Shown one piece after another: positions 36,134-45,484 of a stretch of 64,000 nucleotides of DNA (position 1 is the first letter of the stretch; each line of letters starts with the position of its first letter). A model generated the notes under the pieces. The model saw only the letters and a program-made list of their open reading frames with translations, made no database searches and had not been told where the DNA came from. Location of the stretch: assembly GCF_010667575.1 (NCBI RefSeq), contig NZ_JAABNT010000011.1, positions 62,001 to 126,000 on the forward strand, read 5' to 3'. The position numbers and the translations under genes are program-made. This DNA comes from Sulfitobacter sediminilitoris (GTDB lineage Bacteria; Pseudomonadota; Alphaproteobacteria; Rhodobacterales; Rhodobacteraceae).

Positions 36134-37521
36134 CCAAGCAAACCCTTCCAACGCGCGATTTGACCCCGCACCTGCTCTGGTGCTGTGCCCCCATAAGACA
36201 TACGCGAATTCACGGAATTTTCCACGCCAAGAACGCCAAAGACATCTTGCGTGATATCATTGTGAACTGACTGCATTTGTTCCAACGTCAAGTCAGGCAA
36301 ATCACAGCCCTTTGCCTCGGCCATGGCCACAAGCGATCCAGTGACGTGATGCGCATCGCGGAACGGCAGGCCCAGCACCCGCACCAGCCAGTCGGCCAGA
36401 TCGGTTGCGGTGGAAAAACCACTGCCCGCAGCCGCCGCAAGGTTCTCGCGGTTTCCGGTCATGTCGCGCACCATGCCCTCCATCGCGGCCAGCGCCAGCA
36501 TCAGGTTGTCGGCGGCATCAAAGACCTGTTCCTTGTCTTCCTGCATGTCCTTTGAATAGGTCAGCGGCAGGCCCTTCATCACCATCATCAACGCGGTGTT
36601 CGCCCCAAAAATGCGACCTACCTTGGCACGGATCAGCTCTGCCGCATCTGGGTTTTTCTTTTGCGGCATGATGGATGATCCGGTCGAGAACCGGTCACTG
36701 AGCGCGACAAATCGGAACTGTGCCGAAGACCAGATCACCAATTCCTCGGCAAAGCGGCTTAGGTGCATCGCGCAAATGCTGGCCGCCCCCAGAAACTCCA
36801 GCGCGAAATCCCGATCACTGACCGCATCCAGTGAATTCGCGGCCGGACGGTCAAAGCCCAGCGCGTCAGCCGTCATGTGACGATCAATAGGAAATGACGT
36901 GCCCGCCAATGCCGCAGCGCCCAAGGGGCTTTCGTTCATCCGGACCCGCGCATCGCGCACCCGGCTCAGATCCCGGCCAAACATCTCTACGTATGCCATC
37001 ATGTGATGGCCCCAGGTCACGGGCTGTGCCGTCTGCAAATGCGTGAACCCCGGCATGACCCAGTCTGCTCCGGCCTCGGCCTGTCCAAGCAGCGCCTGGA
37101 TAAGCGCAATGAGGCCGCTCTCGAAGGCATCCAGTTGATCGCGCACCCAAAGCTTGAAATCCGTCGCCACCTGATCATTGCGCGACCGCCCCGTGTGCAA
37201 CCGACCCGCGGGCTCGCCGATCACCTCTTTCAGCCGCGCCTCGACGTTCATGTGAATGTCTTCCAGTGCCGTGGAAAACGCGAACCGCCCCTCTTCGATC
37301 TCTGACAAGATCGTGAGCAGACCTTCCCGGATCGCTTCGGCATCGCTATCACTGATGATGCCCTGCGCGGCCAACATCGCTGCATGGGCGCGACTGCCCG
37401 CGATATCCTGTGCCGCCATGCGCTTGTCAAAGCCGATGGAGGCATTAATTGCCTCCATGATGGCATCAGGACCGGCGGCAAAGCGGCCGCCCCACATTTT
37501 GTTGGACGTTTGATCAGTCAT
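36130..37521 (-). CDS. argH: Argininosuccinate lyase
   Basis: Last step of arginine synthesis, splitting argininosuccinate to arginine and fumarate. 463 residues from ATG 37521 ([14 protein letters not shown]). Catalytic His161 in [10 protein letters not shown] and the mobile-loop signature [15 protein letters not shown] (281-295, with the catalytic Ser) are intact. First gene of the run through to TIGR02302 on the minus strand; divergent from the TlpA gene with only 23 bases between starts, so promoters overlap the coding starts. Confidence 0.97.
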   Translation of the reverse strand: MTDQTSNKMWGGRFAAGPDAIMEAINASIGFDKRMAAQDIAGSRAHAAMLAAQGIISDSDAEAIREGLLTILSEIEEGRFAFSTALEDIHMNVEARLKEVIGEPAGRLHTGRSRNDQVATDFKLWVRDQLDAFESGLIALIQALLGQAEAGADWVMPGFTHLQTAQPVTWGHHMMAYVEMFGRDLSRVRDARVRMNESPLGAAALAGTSFPIDRHMTADALGFDRPAANSLDAVSDRDFALEFLGAASICAMHLSRFAEELVIWSSAQFRFVALSDRFSTGSSIMPQKKNPDAAELIRAKVGRIFGANTALMMVMKGLPLTYSKDMQEDKEQVFDAADNLMLALAAMEGMVRDMTGNRENLAAAAGSGFSTATDLADWLVRVLGLPFRDAHHVTGSLVAMAEAKGCDLPDLTLEQMQSVHNDITQDVFGVLGVENSVNSRMSYGGTAPEQVRGQIARWKGLLG

Positions 37522-37544
37522 AAAAGAACCCTCGGAGGGATAGG

Positions 37545-38114
37545 ATGAGAAAATTACTACTCGGCCTGATGTATACGGCCCTTCTGGCAGGTGCAAACGC
37601 TGCAATGGCTGCGGGGCCAGACATCATTTCGTTGCGCGAAGGTGATATGAAAAAGCTGATCGTCCACGATACCCCTCAAGCGGTCTCGGATGCGTCTTAC
37701 TTACTTGCCGATGATGCCGGTACGGGTTCGCTTGCTGACTACCGTGGAAAGTACGTTCTGGTGAACTTCTGGGCCACATGGTGCGCGCCCTGTCGCAAGG
37801 AGATGCCACAACTCAACGCGCTGCAGAAAGAATTCGGCGGGGACCACTTTGAGGTTGTGACCATCGCCACGGGCCGCAATTCTCCAGAAGGGATCATCAA
37901 GTTTTTTGAAGAATCCGGCGTCGACAGCCTGCCGCGTCACCAAGACCCCAAACAGGCCCTCGCATCCCAAATGGGTATTTTCGGTCTGCCTATTACTGTG
38001 CTGATTGATCCCGAAGGCCGCGAGATCGCGCGACTGCGCGGCGATGCGGTCTGGGACAGCGACAGTGCCAAATTGATCATAAAGGCGCTCATTGCAGGCC
38101 GCACGGAAAGCTAA
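37545..38114 (+). CDS. tlpA: TlpA/ResA-like periplasmic thioredoxin
   Basis: 189-residue exported thiol-disulfide protein. Signal peptide [22 protein letters not shown], then a thioredoxin fold with the active site W79-C80-A-P-C83 ([18 protein letters not shown]) and the cis-Pro loop [15 protein letters not shown] near residue 145. Such proteins reduce cytochrome c or CuA-site cysteines in the periplasm. The gene is divergent from argH, an arrangement common in Rhodobacteraceae. A clear terminator follows. Confidence 0.9.
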   Translation: MRKLLLGLMYTALLAGANAAMAAGPDIISLREGDMKKLIVHDTPQAVSDASYLLADDAGTGSLADYRGKYVLVNFWATWCAPCRKEMPQLNALQKEFGGDHFEVVTIATGRNSPEGIIKFFEESGVDSLPRHQDPKQALASQMGIFGLPITVLIDPEGREIARLRGDAVWDSDSAKLIIKALIAGRTES

Positions 38115-38115
38115 C

Positions 38116-38149
38116 GGGCAGCGGCACCCCCAAACGCCGCGCCCTTTTT
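38116..38149 (+). terminator. Rho-independent terminator after tlpA
   Basis: GGGC-A-GCGGC, a loop of about seven to nine bases and GCCGC-GCCC, followed directly by TTTTT (38145-38149). It starts two bases after the tlpA stop. Confidence 0.85.
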
Positions 38150-38162
38150 CATTGCGCTGGGT

Positions 38163-39239
38163 CTACGCCGCGTGCTGCAGGATTGCCGCCTCGGACCCCG
38201 ATAGGTTGCGACGGGCAAAGCTGCCGTAAGTATGGGGATCATATTCCAACTCTGGATGCGTCGCCAAAAGCCGCACTCTGTCCGTCTCATCCAGCGTACT
38301 CAAGGCAGTAGAGGCCGGATGGAAGCTTTCCGTCTCCACTCCATTCGCCCACATTACCTGATGTCGGTCCAACAGCAGATGAATATACGTAACCTCACGC
38401 ATCTTCAGATCAACCGTGATCGTATCCCCGTTGATCAGATCCTTTGCCGCCACCAGAACCTCGGGCGTGTTGAAAAGCTCTCGTGCGACCGGTCCCTTGA
38501 TCAGGATCCGATGCTCAGGCGAGACGATCAGATCCTCATCCGGCATGTCTTCCAGAAAGTGACCCGAGCGAATGCGAATGGGCCGCAGTGCGGGCATGGC
38601 AAACAGCCGTGCCCCTGTCATACGACGGCTCCCGACCCAACGGATGGGCTGTGCGCCATTGTCCTTGGTCTGAACCCGATCGCCCTCGCGCAGATCCTCG
38701 ATCCGGACCAATCCTTCTGGGGTCATGATCCGGGTTCCCGGCGTAAAGCAAATTACGCCGCCGGAACCTTCCGAATGCGCATTATGTGGCGAGGATCCAA
38801 GTGTATGATGCACGATCCACAACTCGCAGTCGCGCGGCGGAATTTCGTCAAGGAACATTAGTAGCGGCTGTGTACCACGACCGACTTCGATCAATGTAAC
38901 GGTATAGCTTTTGCCGCCATCGGTAACGACAAAGCTGTTATCAAGCAAAGGAATGTCATCCAAAGCTTCTTTGTCTACGCTCGGAAGCACAGGCGCGTCT
39001 TTTTCAAGTGCCGCACCAACAAGCCGGTGCACCATACGTGCAGCGCGCTTGCGAAGATTTTCTGCACCGTCTGCCTGGTCCAGCCGCAATACATCATTCG
39101 GTCCATCCACCCGGATGGCATCCCCCCGCCAAGCCCACGCCGCCCCTACTTTGAGGGATTGAACCGGCGCGGCCTCAAGACCGTCTATTTCAGTTTGCGA
39201 CCAGCTGATGACAAACGTGCCGCGAAAGCCCGTTTTCAT
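38163..39239 (-). CDS. Hint-domain (Hint_2) protein
   Basis: 358 residues from ATG 39239. The N-terminal 165 residues are of unknown fold. A Hint domain starts at VICFTPGTRIMTPEGLVRIEDLREGDRV near residue 170, where Cys follows the usual VxCF pattern, and runs through IRWVGSRRM and ISPEH-like VSPEHRILI to YIHLLLDRHQVMWANGVETESFHP near 300. Hint domains self-process in hedgehogs and inteins; Roseobacter proteins of this type are numerous and uncharacterised. No C-terminal extein-like domain is seen. It stands alone, tail-to-tail with tlpA. Confidence 0.8.
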   Translation of the reverse strand: MKTGFRGTFVISWSQTEIDGLEAAPVQSLKVGAAWAWRGDAIRVDGPNDVLRLDQADGAENLRKRAARMVHRLVGAALEKDAPVLPSVDKEALDDIPLLDNSFVVTDGGKSYTVTLIEVGRGTQPLLMFLDEIPPRDCELWIVHHTLGSSPHNAHSEGSGGVICFTPGTRIMTPEGLVRIEDLREGDRVQTKDNGAQPIRWVGSRRMTGARLFAMPALRPIRIRSGHFLEDMPDEDLIVSPEHRILIKGPVARELFNTPEVLVAAKDLINGDTITVDLKMREVTYIHLLLDRHQVMWANGVETESFHPASTALSTLDETDRVRLLATHPELEYDPHTYGSFARRNLSGSEAAILQHAA

Positions 39240-39590
39240 TGCTCGTTCTGCCTGCCTCAATTTTTATTACCAGAAGGTTAACAAAACTGCCGCGCGCAGG
39301 AAAGAGCGATTTTGTAATATATAACAAGAAGTTGCGATTTGCTGTTAATGTGGGCATCAGGCCACATGTGGTTTTTGTTCCGTTAGGATGCGTGGTCACA
39401 GATCAATTCCTGCTACCGGCAGAGGCGCAAAGATCCATGATTTGGTTTCATCTGATGTATTTCTTAAGCGGACAATACCGCACTCTGCCCCTGCATAACG
39501 GGACTGAGACCGGCTATAAGACAGTCTAACACTTGAATTTTGTGAACAATTTGTTAGCGTTTCAAGGCCAAGTTCAGAAAGGTTTCGCAT
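39240..39590. other. AT-rich divergent intergenic region
   Basis: About 350 bases between the divergent Hint gene and the winged-helix gene. It is markedly AT-richer than its surroundings (for example TTTTGTAATATATAACAAG at 39311-39329) and holds a 10-bp palindrome CCACATGTGG at 39361-39370 and AACAATTTGTT near 39544. It probably holds both promoters and operator sites of the regulator. No gene is seen. Confidence 0.5.
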
Positions 39591-40118
39591 ATGTCAGGCC
39601 GTACGAAAGCCCTGCCCGAAAGAAGGATCGTTTCCTCACGTCACCTTGCAGAGGGTGAAGGTTGGGAGGCTTCTGAGCTCGAATATGGTATGATCATCGC
39701 TTACAACGCGTTCACCCGCTGGATGTCGCGCTGCATGGCGGCTGCGGGCAACGCGGACCTGACCCCGCTGGAAATCCTTGTGCTGCACAACACCAACCAC
39801 AGAGGTCGGGAAAAGCGGCTGACGGACATCTGTTTCCTGCTGAACATAGAAGACACGCATACTGTTAACTACGCCTTGCGCAAGCTCTTGAAGTCAGGGT
39901 TGCTGACCGCCGAGAAACGCGGAAAGGAAGTGTTCTACCGCACGTCCAAAGAGGGTGAAGCACTCTGTGAAGCTTACCGCGCGGTGCGGAAATCCTGTTT
40001 TCTGGACGGTCTCAGCCGGATGGATACAAACGGCGACGATCTGCGTGAAATCGCGGCGGGGCTCAGGGCAATGTCAGGCCAGTATGATCAGGCCAGTCGG
40101 GCCGCTGCCTCGCTTTGA
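39591..40118 (+). CDS. MarR-like winged-helix transcriptional regulator
   Basis: 175-residue DNA-binding protein. The winged helix is at about residues 55-120: LTPLEILVLHNTNHRGREKRLTDICF, recognition region NIEDTHTVNYALRKLLKSGLL, and wing TAEKRGKEVFYRTSKEGE. The N-terminal helical part (YGMIIAYNAFTRWMSRCMAAAG) and C-terminal helices would form the dimer interface, as in MarR proteins of the HTH_27 type. It precedes nagK-nagA by 86 bases on the same strand and may regulate them, or a distant regulon. Ligand unknown. Confidence 0.85.
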   Translation: MSGRTKALPERRIVSSRHLAEGEGWEASELEYGMIIAYNAFTRWMSRCMAAAGNADLTPLEILVLHNTNHRGREKRLTDICFLLNIEDTHTVNYALRKLLKSGLLTAEKRGKEVFYRTSKEGEALCEAYRAVRKSCFLDGLSRMDTNGDDLREIAAGLRAMSGQYDQASRAAASL

Positions 40119-40204
40119 TCCATAGCGTCACGCTCCAGCGGTGCGTCCGCGCCTGATCAGATTGAGGCTGTCCATCGCAACCTCTGCTGTCTTATAGAGA
40201 AACC

Positions 40205-41089
40205 ATGAAAGTCACTGACCAGACAGTTATCGTAGCCGCAGACGGTGGTGGCACCGGGTGCCGTGCCGCCGCAGGCACGCTGGATAACGGGATCATGGCT
40301 CAGGCCAGCGGCGGCCCTGGCAACGTTCACAGCAATTTCGACGACGCGATCTCAAATCTGACGAGCGCAATTGACGCTGCATTGGCGCAGGCGGGACTTG
40401 GAGACACACCGCTTGACCAGATCACCGCTCATTTTGGCGTTGCCGGGGCCCATTCCGAGGTTGAGATGGCCGCCGTTGCCGCCGCCCTGCCCTACGGCAG
40501 GTCAAGTGCAACGGGCGACCGGGCAACATCCGTGCGCGGTGTGCTGGGTGAGGCTGACGGATATGTGGTTGCGCTTGGCACCGGCACAATCGTTGCACGC
40601 CAGAAGGCGCTTGAAATGCGCACGGTTGGTGGCTGGGGTTTCGACCTGTCTGATCAGGCGTCGGGCGCGTGGCTGGGGCACCGCCTGTTGCAAGAGGTTA
40701 TCCTTGCCGAAGACGGTATGCGTCCTCACACCGATCTCAGCCGCCGCGTACTTGAGGCCAAAGGTGGTCTGATCGAGATCGTCCATTTCAGCGCCGCTGC
40801 AACACCGGGTGAATACGCCGTATTCGCCCGCGACGTCATCACCACGGCGAAAGACGGCGATCCATTGGCGCAAAGTCTCATGCGCGAGGGGGCCGCCTAT
40901 CTTGAACACGGGTTGAATACGCTGGGTTTTCAAACCGGCGATCTACTTTCGCTCGCAGGGGGCGTGGGGCCCCATTACGCCGAGTTTTTGCCCGACAGGA
41001 TGACGCGGAATCTAAAGGCGCCAAGGGGAACCGCCCTTGAAGGGGCCTTTGCCATCGCATCACATGCGGCAAGGAGCGTGGGGAAATGA
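40205..41089 (+). CDS. nagK: N-acetylglucosamine kinase-like protein (BadF/BadG family)
   Basis: 294-residue sugar kinase of the BadF/BadG/ASKHA fold. The phosphate-1 loop is AADGGGTGCRAA (residues 11-22), the phosphate-2 loop is VALGTGTIVARQ near 121, and the adenosine motif SLAGGVGPHYA is near 250. Pairing with nagA by a four-base overlap (ATGA) argues for GlcNAc phosphorylation feeding deacetylation. The gene name rests on that context; substrate is not proven. Cytosolic. Confidence 0.8.
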   Translation: MKVTDQTVIVAADGGGTGCRAAAGTLDNGIMAQASGGPGNVHSNFDDAISNLTSAIDAALAQAGLGDTPLDQITAHFGVAGAHSEVEMAAVAAALPYGRSSATGDRATSVRGVLGEADGYVVALGTGTIVARQKALEMRTVGGWGFDLSDQASGAWLGHRLLQEVILAEDGMRPHTDLSRRVLEAKGGLIEIVHFSAAATPGEYAVFARDVITTAKDGDPLAQSLMREGAAYLEHGLNTLGFQTGDLLSLAGGVGPHYAEFLPDRMTRNLKAPRGTALEGAFAIASHAARSVGK

Positions 41090-42219
41090 CCCTGTTTGCC
41101 CTTGTCGGGGCCACTATCTTTGATGGCAACAAGTTGATCCAAGACCATGCCGTTCTGATCGACGGGGCGGCGGCGCAAATCATTCCGGCCGCCGGTTTGC
41201 CGCAATACTGCGACCGCAGACAGCTGGCAGGCGGTACGTTGATGCCCGGTTTCGTGGACCTGCAAGTCAACGGCGGGGGCGGTGTCATGTTCAACGCGGA
41301 CCCCGGCCTTGCGACACTTGAAACCATGTCGGCGGCGCACCGCTCTCTTGGCACCCGTGCTTTTTTACCCACGCTGATCACCGATACCCCCGAAATCACC
41401 GCTGCCGCTATCAGCGCCGTGGAAGAAGCCATCGCAGCCAAAGTGCCCGGCATCTTGGGTCTGCACCTTGAAGGTCCGCATCTGTCCGTGGCCCGCAAGG
41501 GCGCGCATGACGCCAGACTGATCCGCCCGATGACCGCCGACGACCTGACGACACTTCTTTCGGCAGCAGACAGGCTACCCAACCTGATGATCACCCTCGC
41601 CACCGAGAGCGTCACGTCTGCGCAGATCACTACGCTGACGCAGGCGGGTGTGATTGTCTCACTGGGTCACAGCGATATGGATTATGACACAGCTATACGG
41701 GCTTTTGAGGCCGGTGCGCGCTGTGCCACACACCTTTTCAACGCGATGAGCCAACTGGGCAGCCGCACGCCCGGTCTTGTCGGTGCCGCGCTCGACTCCG
41801 GTTCGATAAGCACCGGACTGATCGCCGATGCAATCCACGTCCACCCCGCGACAATTCGCACGGCGCTGGCCGCGAAAAGCGGACCGGGAGAGATCTTTCT
41901 TGTCACCGACGCCATGGCCTGCGCGGGGTCAGACATCACCGAGTTCACCTTGAACGACCGGACCATCGTTCGAGAAGACGGACGCTTCCGCTTGGCTGAC
42001 GGCACGCTTGCAGGGGCAGACCTGAGTATGGCACGCGCCCTTGAAGTGATGGTGAAAGACGTCGGCGATGCGCCGGGGAAAGCTCTCGCACGGGCAACCT
42101 CGATCCCGTCTCGTTTGTTGCGAGATGCACAAGGCTACGGCACATGGCCGAATACACTGAATAATCTGATTTATCTCGGAACGGACTACAGCGTCAGCGC
42201 TGCAACCGATCTGTTATGA
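41086..42219 (+). CDS. nagA: N-acetylglucosamine-6-phosphate deacetylase
   Basis: 377-residue amidohydrolase removing acetate from GlcNAc-6-phosphate. Metal and substrate residues are visible: GFVDLQVNGGGGVMFN near 57, HLEGPHLSVARKGAHD near 128 (metal Glu), SLGHSDMDY near 190, CATHLFNAMSQL near 209, and VTDAMACAG near 269 with the catalytic Asp. The start overlaps nagK by four bases. Its end overlaps the convergent deaminase gene by six bases. No glucosamine-6-phosphate deaminase (nagB) is in the window. Confidence 0.94.
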   Translation: MTLFALVGATIFDGNKLIQDHAVLIDGAAAQIIPAAGLPQYCDRRQLAGGTLMPGFVDLQVNGGGGVMFNADPGLATLETMSAAHRSLGTRAFLPTLITDTPEITAAAISAVEEAIAAKVPGILGLHLEGPHLSVARKGAHDARLIRPMTADDLTTLLSAADRLPNLMITLATESVTSAQITTLTQAGVIVSLGHSDMDYDTAIRAFEAGARCATHLFNAMSQLGSRTPGLVGAALDSGSISTGLIADAIHVHPATIRTALAAKSGPGEIFLVTDAMACAGSDITEFTLNDRTIVREDGRFRLADGTLAGADLSMARALEVMVKDVGDAPGKALARATSIPSRLLRDAQGYGTWPNTLNNLIYLGTDYSVSAATDLL

Positions 42220-43491
42220 ATGCCCATCGTGCCGCCGCCGCACCGTTCCAGGACGCCCCGGCAGGCTGAGGTCCGCATCATTGCGCCGTTTGCGTGAAAT
42301 CACCTTGCCCTTGGCAATCACGCACAGCCGATCCGGCCGCAACCTCAGCGCTTCAATCGGGTTGCCCGCGTCCAGAACCACCAATGACGCCTTGGCACCC
42401 ACGCGCAGCCCGTAGTCCTCCAACCCCATGATCTGCGCATTCACATTCGTCACCATGTCGAAACACCGCCGCATCTCTTCGGGCGAAGTCATCTGCCCCA
42501 CGTGCAGACCCATGAAAGCCACGTCCAACATGTCAGCGGTCCCCAGTGAATACCAAGGATCCAGTACGCAATCCTGCCCCCACCCCACGGCAATGCCCAT
42601 GGCCTGCATTTCCTTGACGCGGGTCAACCCCCTGCGTTTTGGATAGGTATCATGCCGCCCCTGCAGCACGATGTTGATCAACGGATTTGGGATGGCCGCA
42701 ACCTGTGCCTCGGCCATCAGCGGCAGCAACTTCGAGACATAGTAGTTGTCCATCGAATGCATTGACGTCAGATGCGAACCCGCCACGCGCCCCTGCAATC
42801 CCAGCCTCTGGGTTTCAAATGCCAGCGTCTCAATATGCCGGGACATGGGATCGTCCGTTTCGTCGCAATGCATGTCCACCATCAGGCCACGCTCCGCAGC
42901 GATCTCACACAGGGCGGTGACCGACCGTGCGCCATCCGCCATCGTGCGTTCGAGATGCGGGATGCCACCCACGACATCGACACCCATGTCCAGCGCCCGG
43001 ATCGTGTTTTCAAAAGCAGTCGGATCGCGGTACAGCCCGTCTTGCGGAAAGGCCACCAGTTGCAGGTCAATGTAATCGGCCACCTCGCGGCGGACCTCCA
43101 GCAGCGCTTCCACCCCCATCAGGCGGTCGTCACAGGTATCTACGTGAGACCGGATCGCAAGGAGGCCCATGGACGCCGCCCAGTCGCAATACTCCAGCGC
43201 CCGCGCCTTGACCTCTTCGGGCTGCATCACGTCCTTCAGCTCTCCCCACAGGCCGATCCCTTCCAGCAAGGTGCCAGACGCGTTGATCCGGGGCTTGCCA
43301 TAGCTGAGCGTGGCATCCATGTGAAAATGTGGGTCCACGAAGGGCGGGCTGACCAGATCACCCTTAGCGTCAATCACTTCGCTGGCCTCCGCTTCCAGCG
43401 CTTCAATGGCGACGATCTTGCCATCACGAATGCCGATGTCGCTGATCCGCCCATCCGGCAGCGTGCCGCCCTTGACGATGATATCGAACAT
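42214..43491 (-). CDS. Cytosine deaminase-like amidohydrolase
   Basis: 425-residue metal-dependent hydrolase of the CodA/TrzF-like group. Metal and catalytic residues are in PFVDPHFHMDATLSYG (residue 50 on), RSHVDTCDD near 113, VDMHCDETDDP near 202, GSHLTSMHSM near 234 and GWGQDCVLDPW near 303. The substrate may be cytosine, isoguanine or another small N-heterocycle. It shares its first base with the stop of the neighbouring permease gene and so belongs to the nucleoside-type ABC transporter operon, which supports a nucleobase substrate. Confidence 0.82.
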   Translation of the reverse strand: MFDIIVKGGTLPDGRISDIGIRDGKIVAIEALEAEASEVIDAKGDLVSPPFVDPHFHMDATLSYGKPRINASGTLLEGIGLWGELKDVMQPEEVKARALEYCDWAASMGLLAIRSHVDTCDDRLMGVEALLEVRREVADYIDLQLVAFPQDGLYRDPTAFENTIRALDMGVDVVGGIPHLERTMADGARSVTALCEIAAERGLMVDMHCDETDDPMSRHIETLAFETQRLGLQGRVAGSHLTSMHSMDNYYVSKLLPLMAEAQVAAIPNPLINIVLQGRHDTYPKRRGLTRVKEMQAMGIAVGWGQDCVLDPWYSLGTADMLDVAFMGLHVGQMTSPEEMRRCFDMVTNVNAQIMGLEDYGLRVGAKASLVVLDAGNPIEALRLRPDRLCVIAKGKVISRKRRNDADLSLPGRPGTVRRRHDGHS

Positions 43492-44435
43492 TAGCGCTCT
43501 CCTTTATTGAACGGCACCATCAGTGCGGCAGGCACCTGCGCCCGGCGGGACATGATGACCAACGCCAGAATAGACAGGATATAGGGGGCCATCAGGAAGA
43601 TCTGGTAAGGAATATCGGCACCCAGCGATGTTTGTTGAACCCTGATCTGCAAGGCGTCAAAGGCGGCAAACAGCACGGCCCCCAGCAGTGTCTTGCCCGG
43701 ACGCCACGATCCAAAGACGACGAGTGCGATACAAATCCAGCCCCGCCCGTTCACCATTTCGAAAAAGAACGAATTGAATGCGCTCATCGTCAGGAACGCC
43801 CCGCCCACTGCCATCAGCCCGCTGCCCACCATTACCGCGCCCATCCGAATGGCTGTCACGCTGAGCCCCTGCGCCTCGACTGCGGCGGGGTTCTCTCCGG
43901 CTGCGCGCAACGCCAGACCAAGGGGCGTGCGGTACAGAACTACGGTAACGACAATCACCAGAACAAATGCAAGGTAGGTCAGCGGCGTTTGCGAGAAAAG
44001 CGCGGGGCCGACCAAGGGAATGTCGGACAGCAGCGGAATCTCGAACGGCTGAAACGCCTCAATCTTGGGCGGCGATGTTACCTCGGGCAATGCCAAGCGG
44101 TAACAGTAATAGGTCAGCGACGTCGCCAGCAGCGTGATCCCAAGCCCCACCACATGCTGGCTCAGCCCGAAAGGCACCGTCAGCGTGCCGTGCAACAGGC
44201 CGAACAGCATCCCCGATGCCATCGCAACAGCAACACCCAGCCACAGCCCGCCCCCCAGATAGACTGCCATCCAGCCAGCAAAAGCACCGACGACCATGAT
44301 CCCTTCGATGCCGAGGTTCAAAACCCCCGCCCGCTCGCAGACCAACTCTCCCAGCGCGGCAAAAATCAGGGGGGACGCGATGCGGATGGCAGCGGTCCAG
44401 AAACTGGCCGAGATCAGGATATCGATGATTTCCAT
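43491..44435 (-). CDS. ABC transporter permease, BMP/nucleoside type (second permease)
   Basis: 314-residue inner-membrane permease of the branched-chain/ribose superfamily with about eight to ten helices. Typical motifs are ELVCERAGVLNLGIEGIMVVGAF near residue 30 and ALRAAGENPAAVEAQGLSV near 178, the ATPase-coupling loop. It shares one base with the upstream permease and one with the downstream deaminase gene. Forms a heterodimer with that permease to import nucleosides or nucleobases, by analogy with NupNOPQ-type systems. Confidence 0.9.
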   Translation of the reverse strand: MEIIDILISASFWTAAIRIASPLIFAALGELVCERAGVLNLGIEGIMVVGAFAGWMAVYLGGGLWLGVAVAMASGMLFGLLHGTLTVPFGLSQHVVGLGITLLATSLTYYCYRLALPEVTSPPKIEAFQPFEIPLLSDIPLVGPALFSQTPLTYLAFVLVIVVTVVLYRTPLGLALRAAGENPAAVEAQGLSVTAIRMGAVMVGSGLMAVGGAFLTMSAFNSFFFEMVNGRGWICIALVVFGSWRPGKTLLGAVLFAAFDALQIRVQQTSLGADIPYQIFLMAPYILSILALVIMSRRAQVPAALMVPFNKGER

Positions 44436-45484
44436 CAGTCGCGCCTCACCCGGAACTTGGTCAGCATGATTGCCAGCACCATCATCAGCAATGCCAGCGC
44501 CAGCATGATATCGGCAAGATAGGTGGGCACGCCCGCCGCACGGCTCATGCTGTCCGCCCCGACAAAGATGCCCGCGACAAAGAGCGCCGCCACCACGACG
44601 CCCAATGGATTGAGCAGTGCCAGCATCGCCACGATAATCCCGGTATAGCCAAAGCCCGGAGAGATATCCAAAGTCAGACTACCCTTAAGCCCCGCAACCT
44701 CTGAAAATCCTGCCAAGGCCGCAAGACCGCCCGACAACAGAGCCGTCTTGATCAGCACGGTGTTCACAGGGATACCGGCAAACCGCGCCGCTTCCTTGTT
44801 CAGACCCACCGCGCGCATCTCGTAGCCAAGGGTCGTGCGTCGCTGGATGACCCAGACCACCAGCGCGGAAATCAGCGCAAGGCCAAGGCCCCAATGCAGG
44901 CGCAGTCCCTCAACCATACGCGGCAGCCGCGCCTCCGCGATCAGCCGCGCGGATTTGGGCCAGCCAAGGCCCATGGGGTCCTTCAGCGCCCCTTCCAGCA
45001 GCATCGAGACCCACAACAGCACCACAAAATTCAAAAGCAGCGTGGTGACGACCTCATCAACACCGAACCGGGTCTTCAGGAACGTCGGCACCAGCAAAAC
45101 CACCGCTCCGGCCAGCATCGCCGCAACCGCGATGGTCGGCAGCAAAGCGAAAGCAGGCCATGCCAGCGCCCCCGTGCCCAGAACCACGGTGACCACCGCG
45201 CCGACATAAAGCTGCGCCTCGGCTCCGATGTTCCAAAGCTGGGCGCGAAAGGCGACGGCGACCGCCAGCCCGGTAAAGATCAACGGCGTCGCCCGATTGA
45301 GCGTTTCAAGTGCTGCGAATTTCGACCCAAAAGCCCCTTTCACAATGAGCCCAAGCACCGAAAACGGCTGAGCGCCGGCGATCATCGCCAGCAATGACGC
45401 GGCCACGACCGTGCCGAACAGCGCGAGCGCAGGCAGACCTACCGTGCGCAGCAGCGTCGGATTGGCGACAGGCTCAAGCCGCAT
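44435..45484 (-). CDS. ABC transporter permease, BMP/nucleoside type (first permease)
   Basis: 349 residues from ATG 45484; the frame is open seven codons further, inside the ATPase gene. Many hydrophobic helices, with AFRAQLWNIGAEAQLYVGAVV near residue 80 (the conserved NIGAEGQ-like motif) and EMRAVGLNKEAARFAGIPVN near 225 as the coupling loop. Overlaps the upstream ATPase by 11 bases. Partner of the permease at 43491 in the same importer. Confidence 0.9.
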   Translation of the reverse strand: MRLEPVANPTLLRTVGLPALALFGTVVAASLLAMIAGAQPFSVLGLIVKGAFGSKFAALETLNRATPLIFTGLAVAVAFRAQLWNIGAEAQLYVGAVVTVVLGTGALAWPAFALLPTIAVAAMLAGAVVLLVPTFLKTRFGVDEVVTTLLLNFVVLLWVSMLLEGALKDPMGLGWPKSARLIAEARLPRMVEGLRLHWGLGLALISALVVWVIQRRTTLGYEMRAVGLNKEAARFAGIPVNTVLIKTALLSGGLAALAGFSEVAGLKGSLTLDISPGFGYTGIIVAMLALLNPLGVVVAALFVAGIFVGADSMSRAAGVPTYLADIMLALALLMMVLAIMLTKFRVRRD

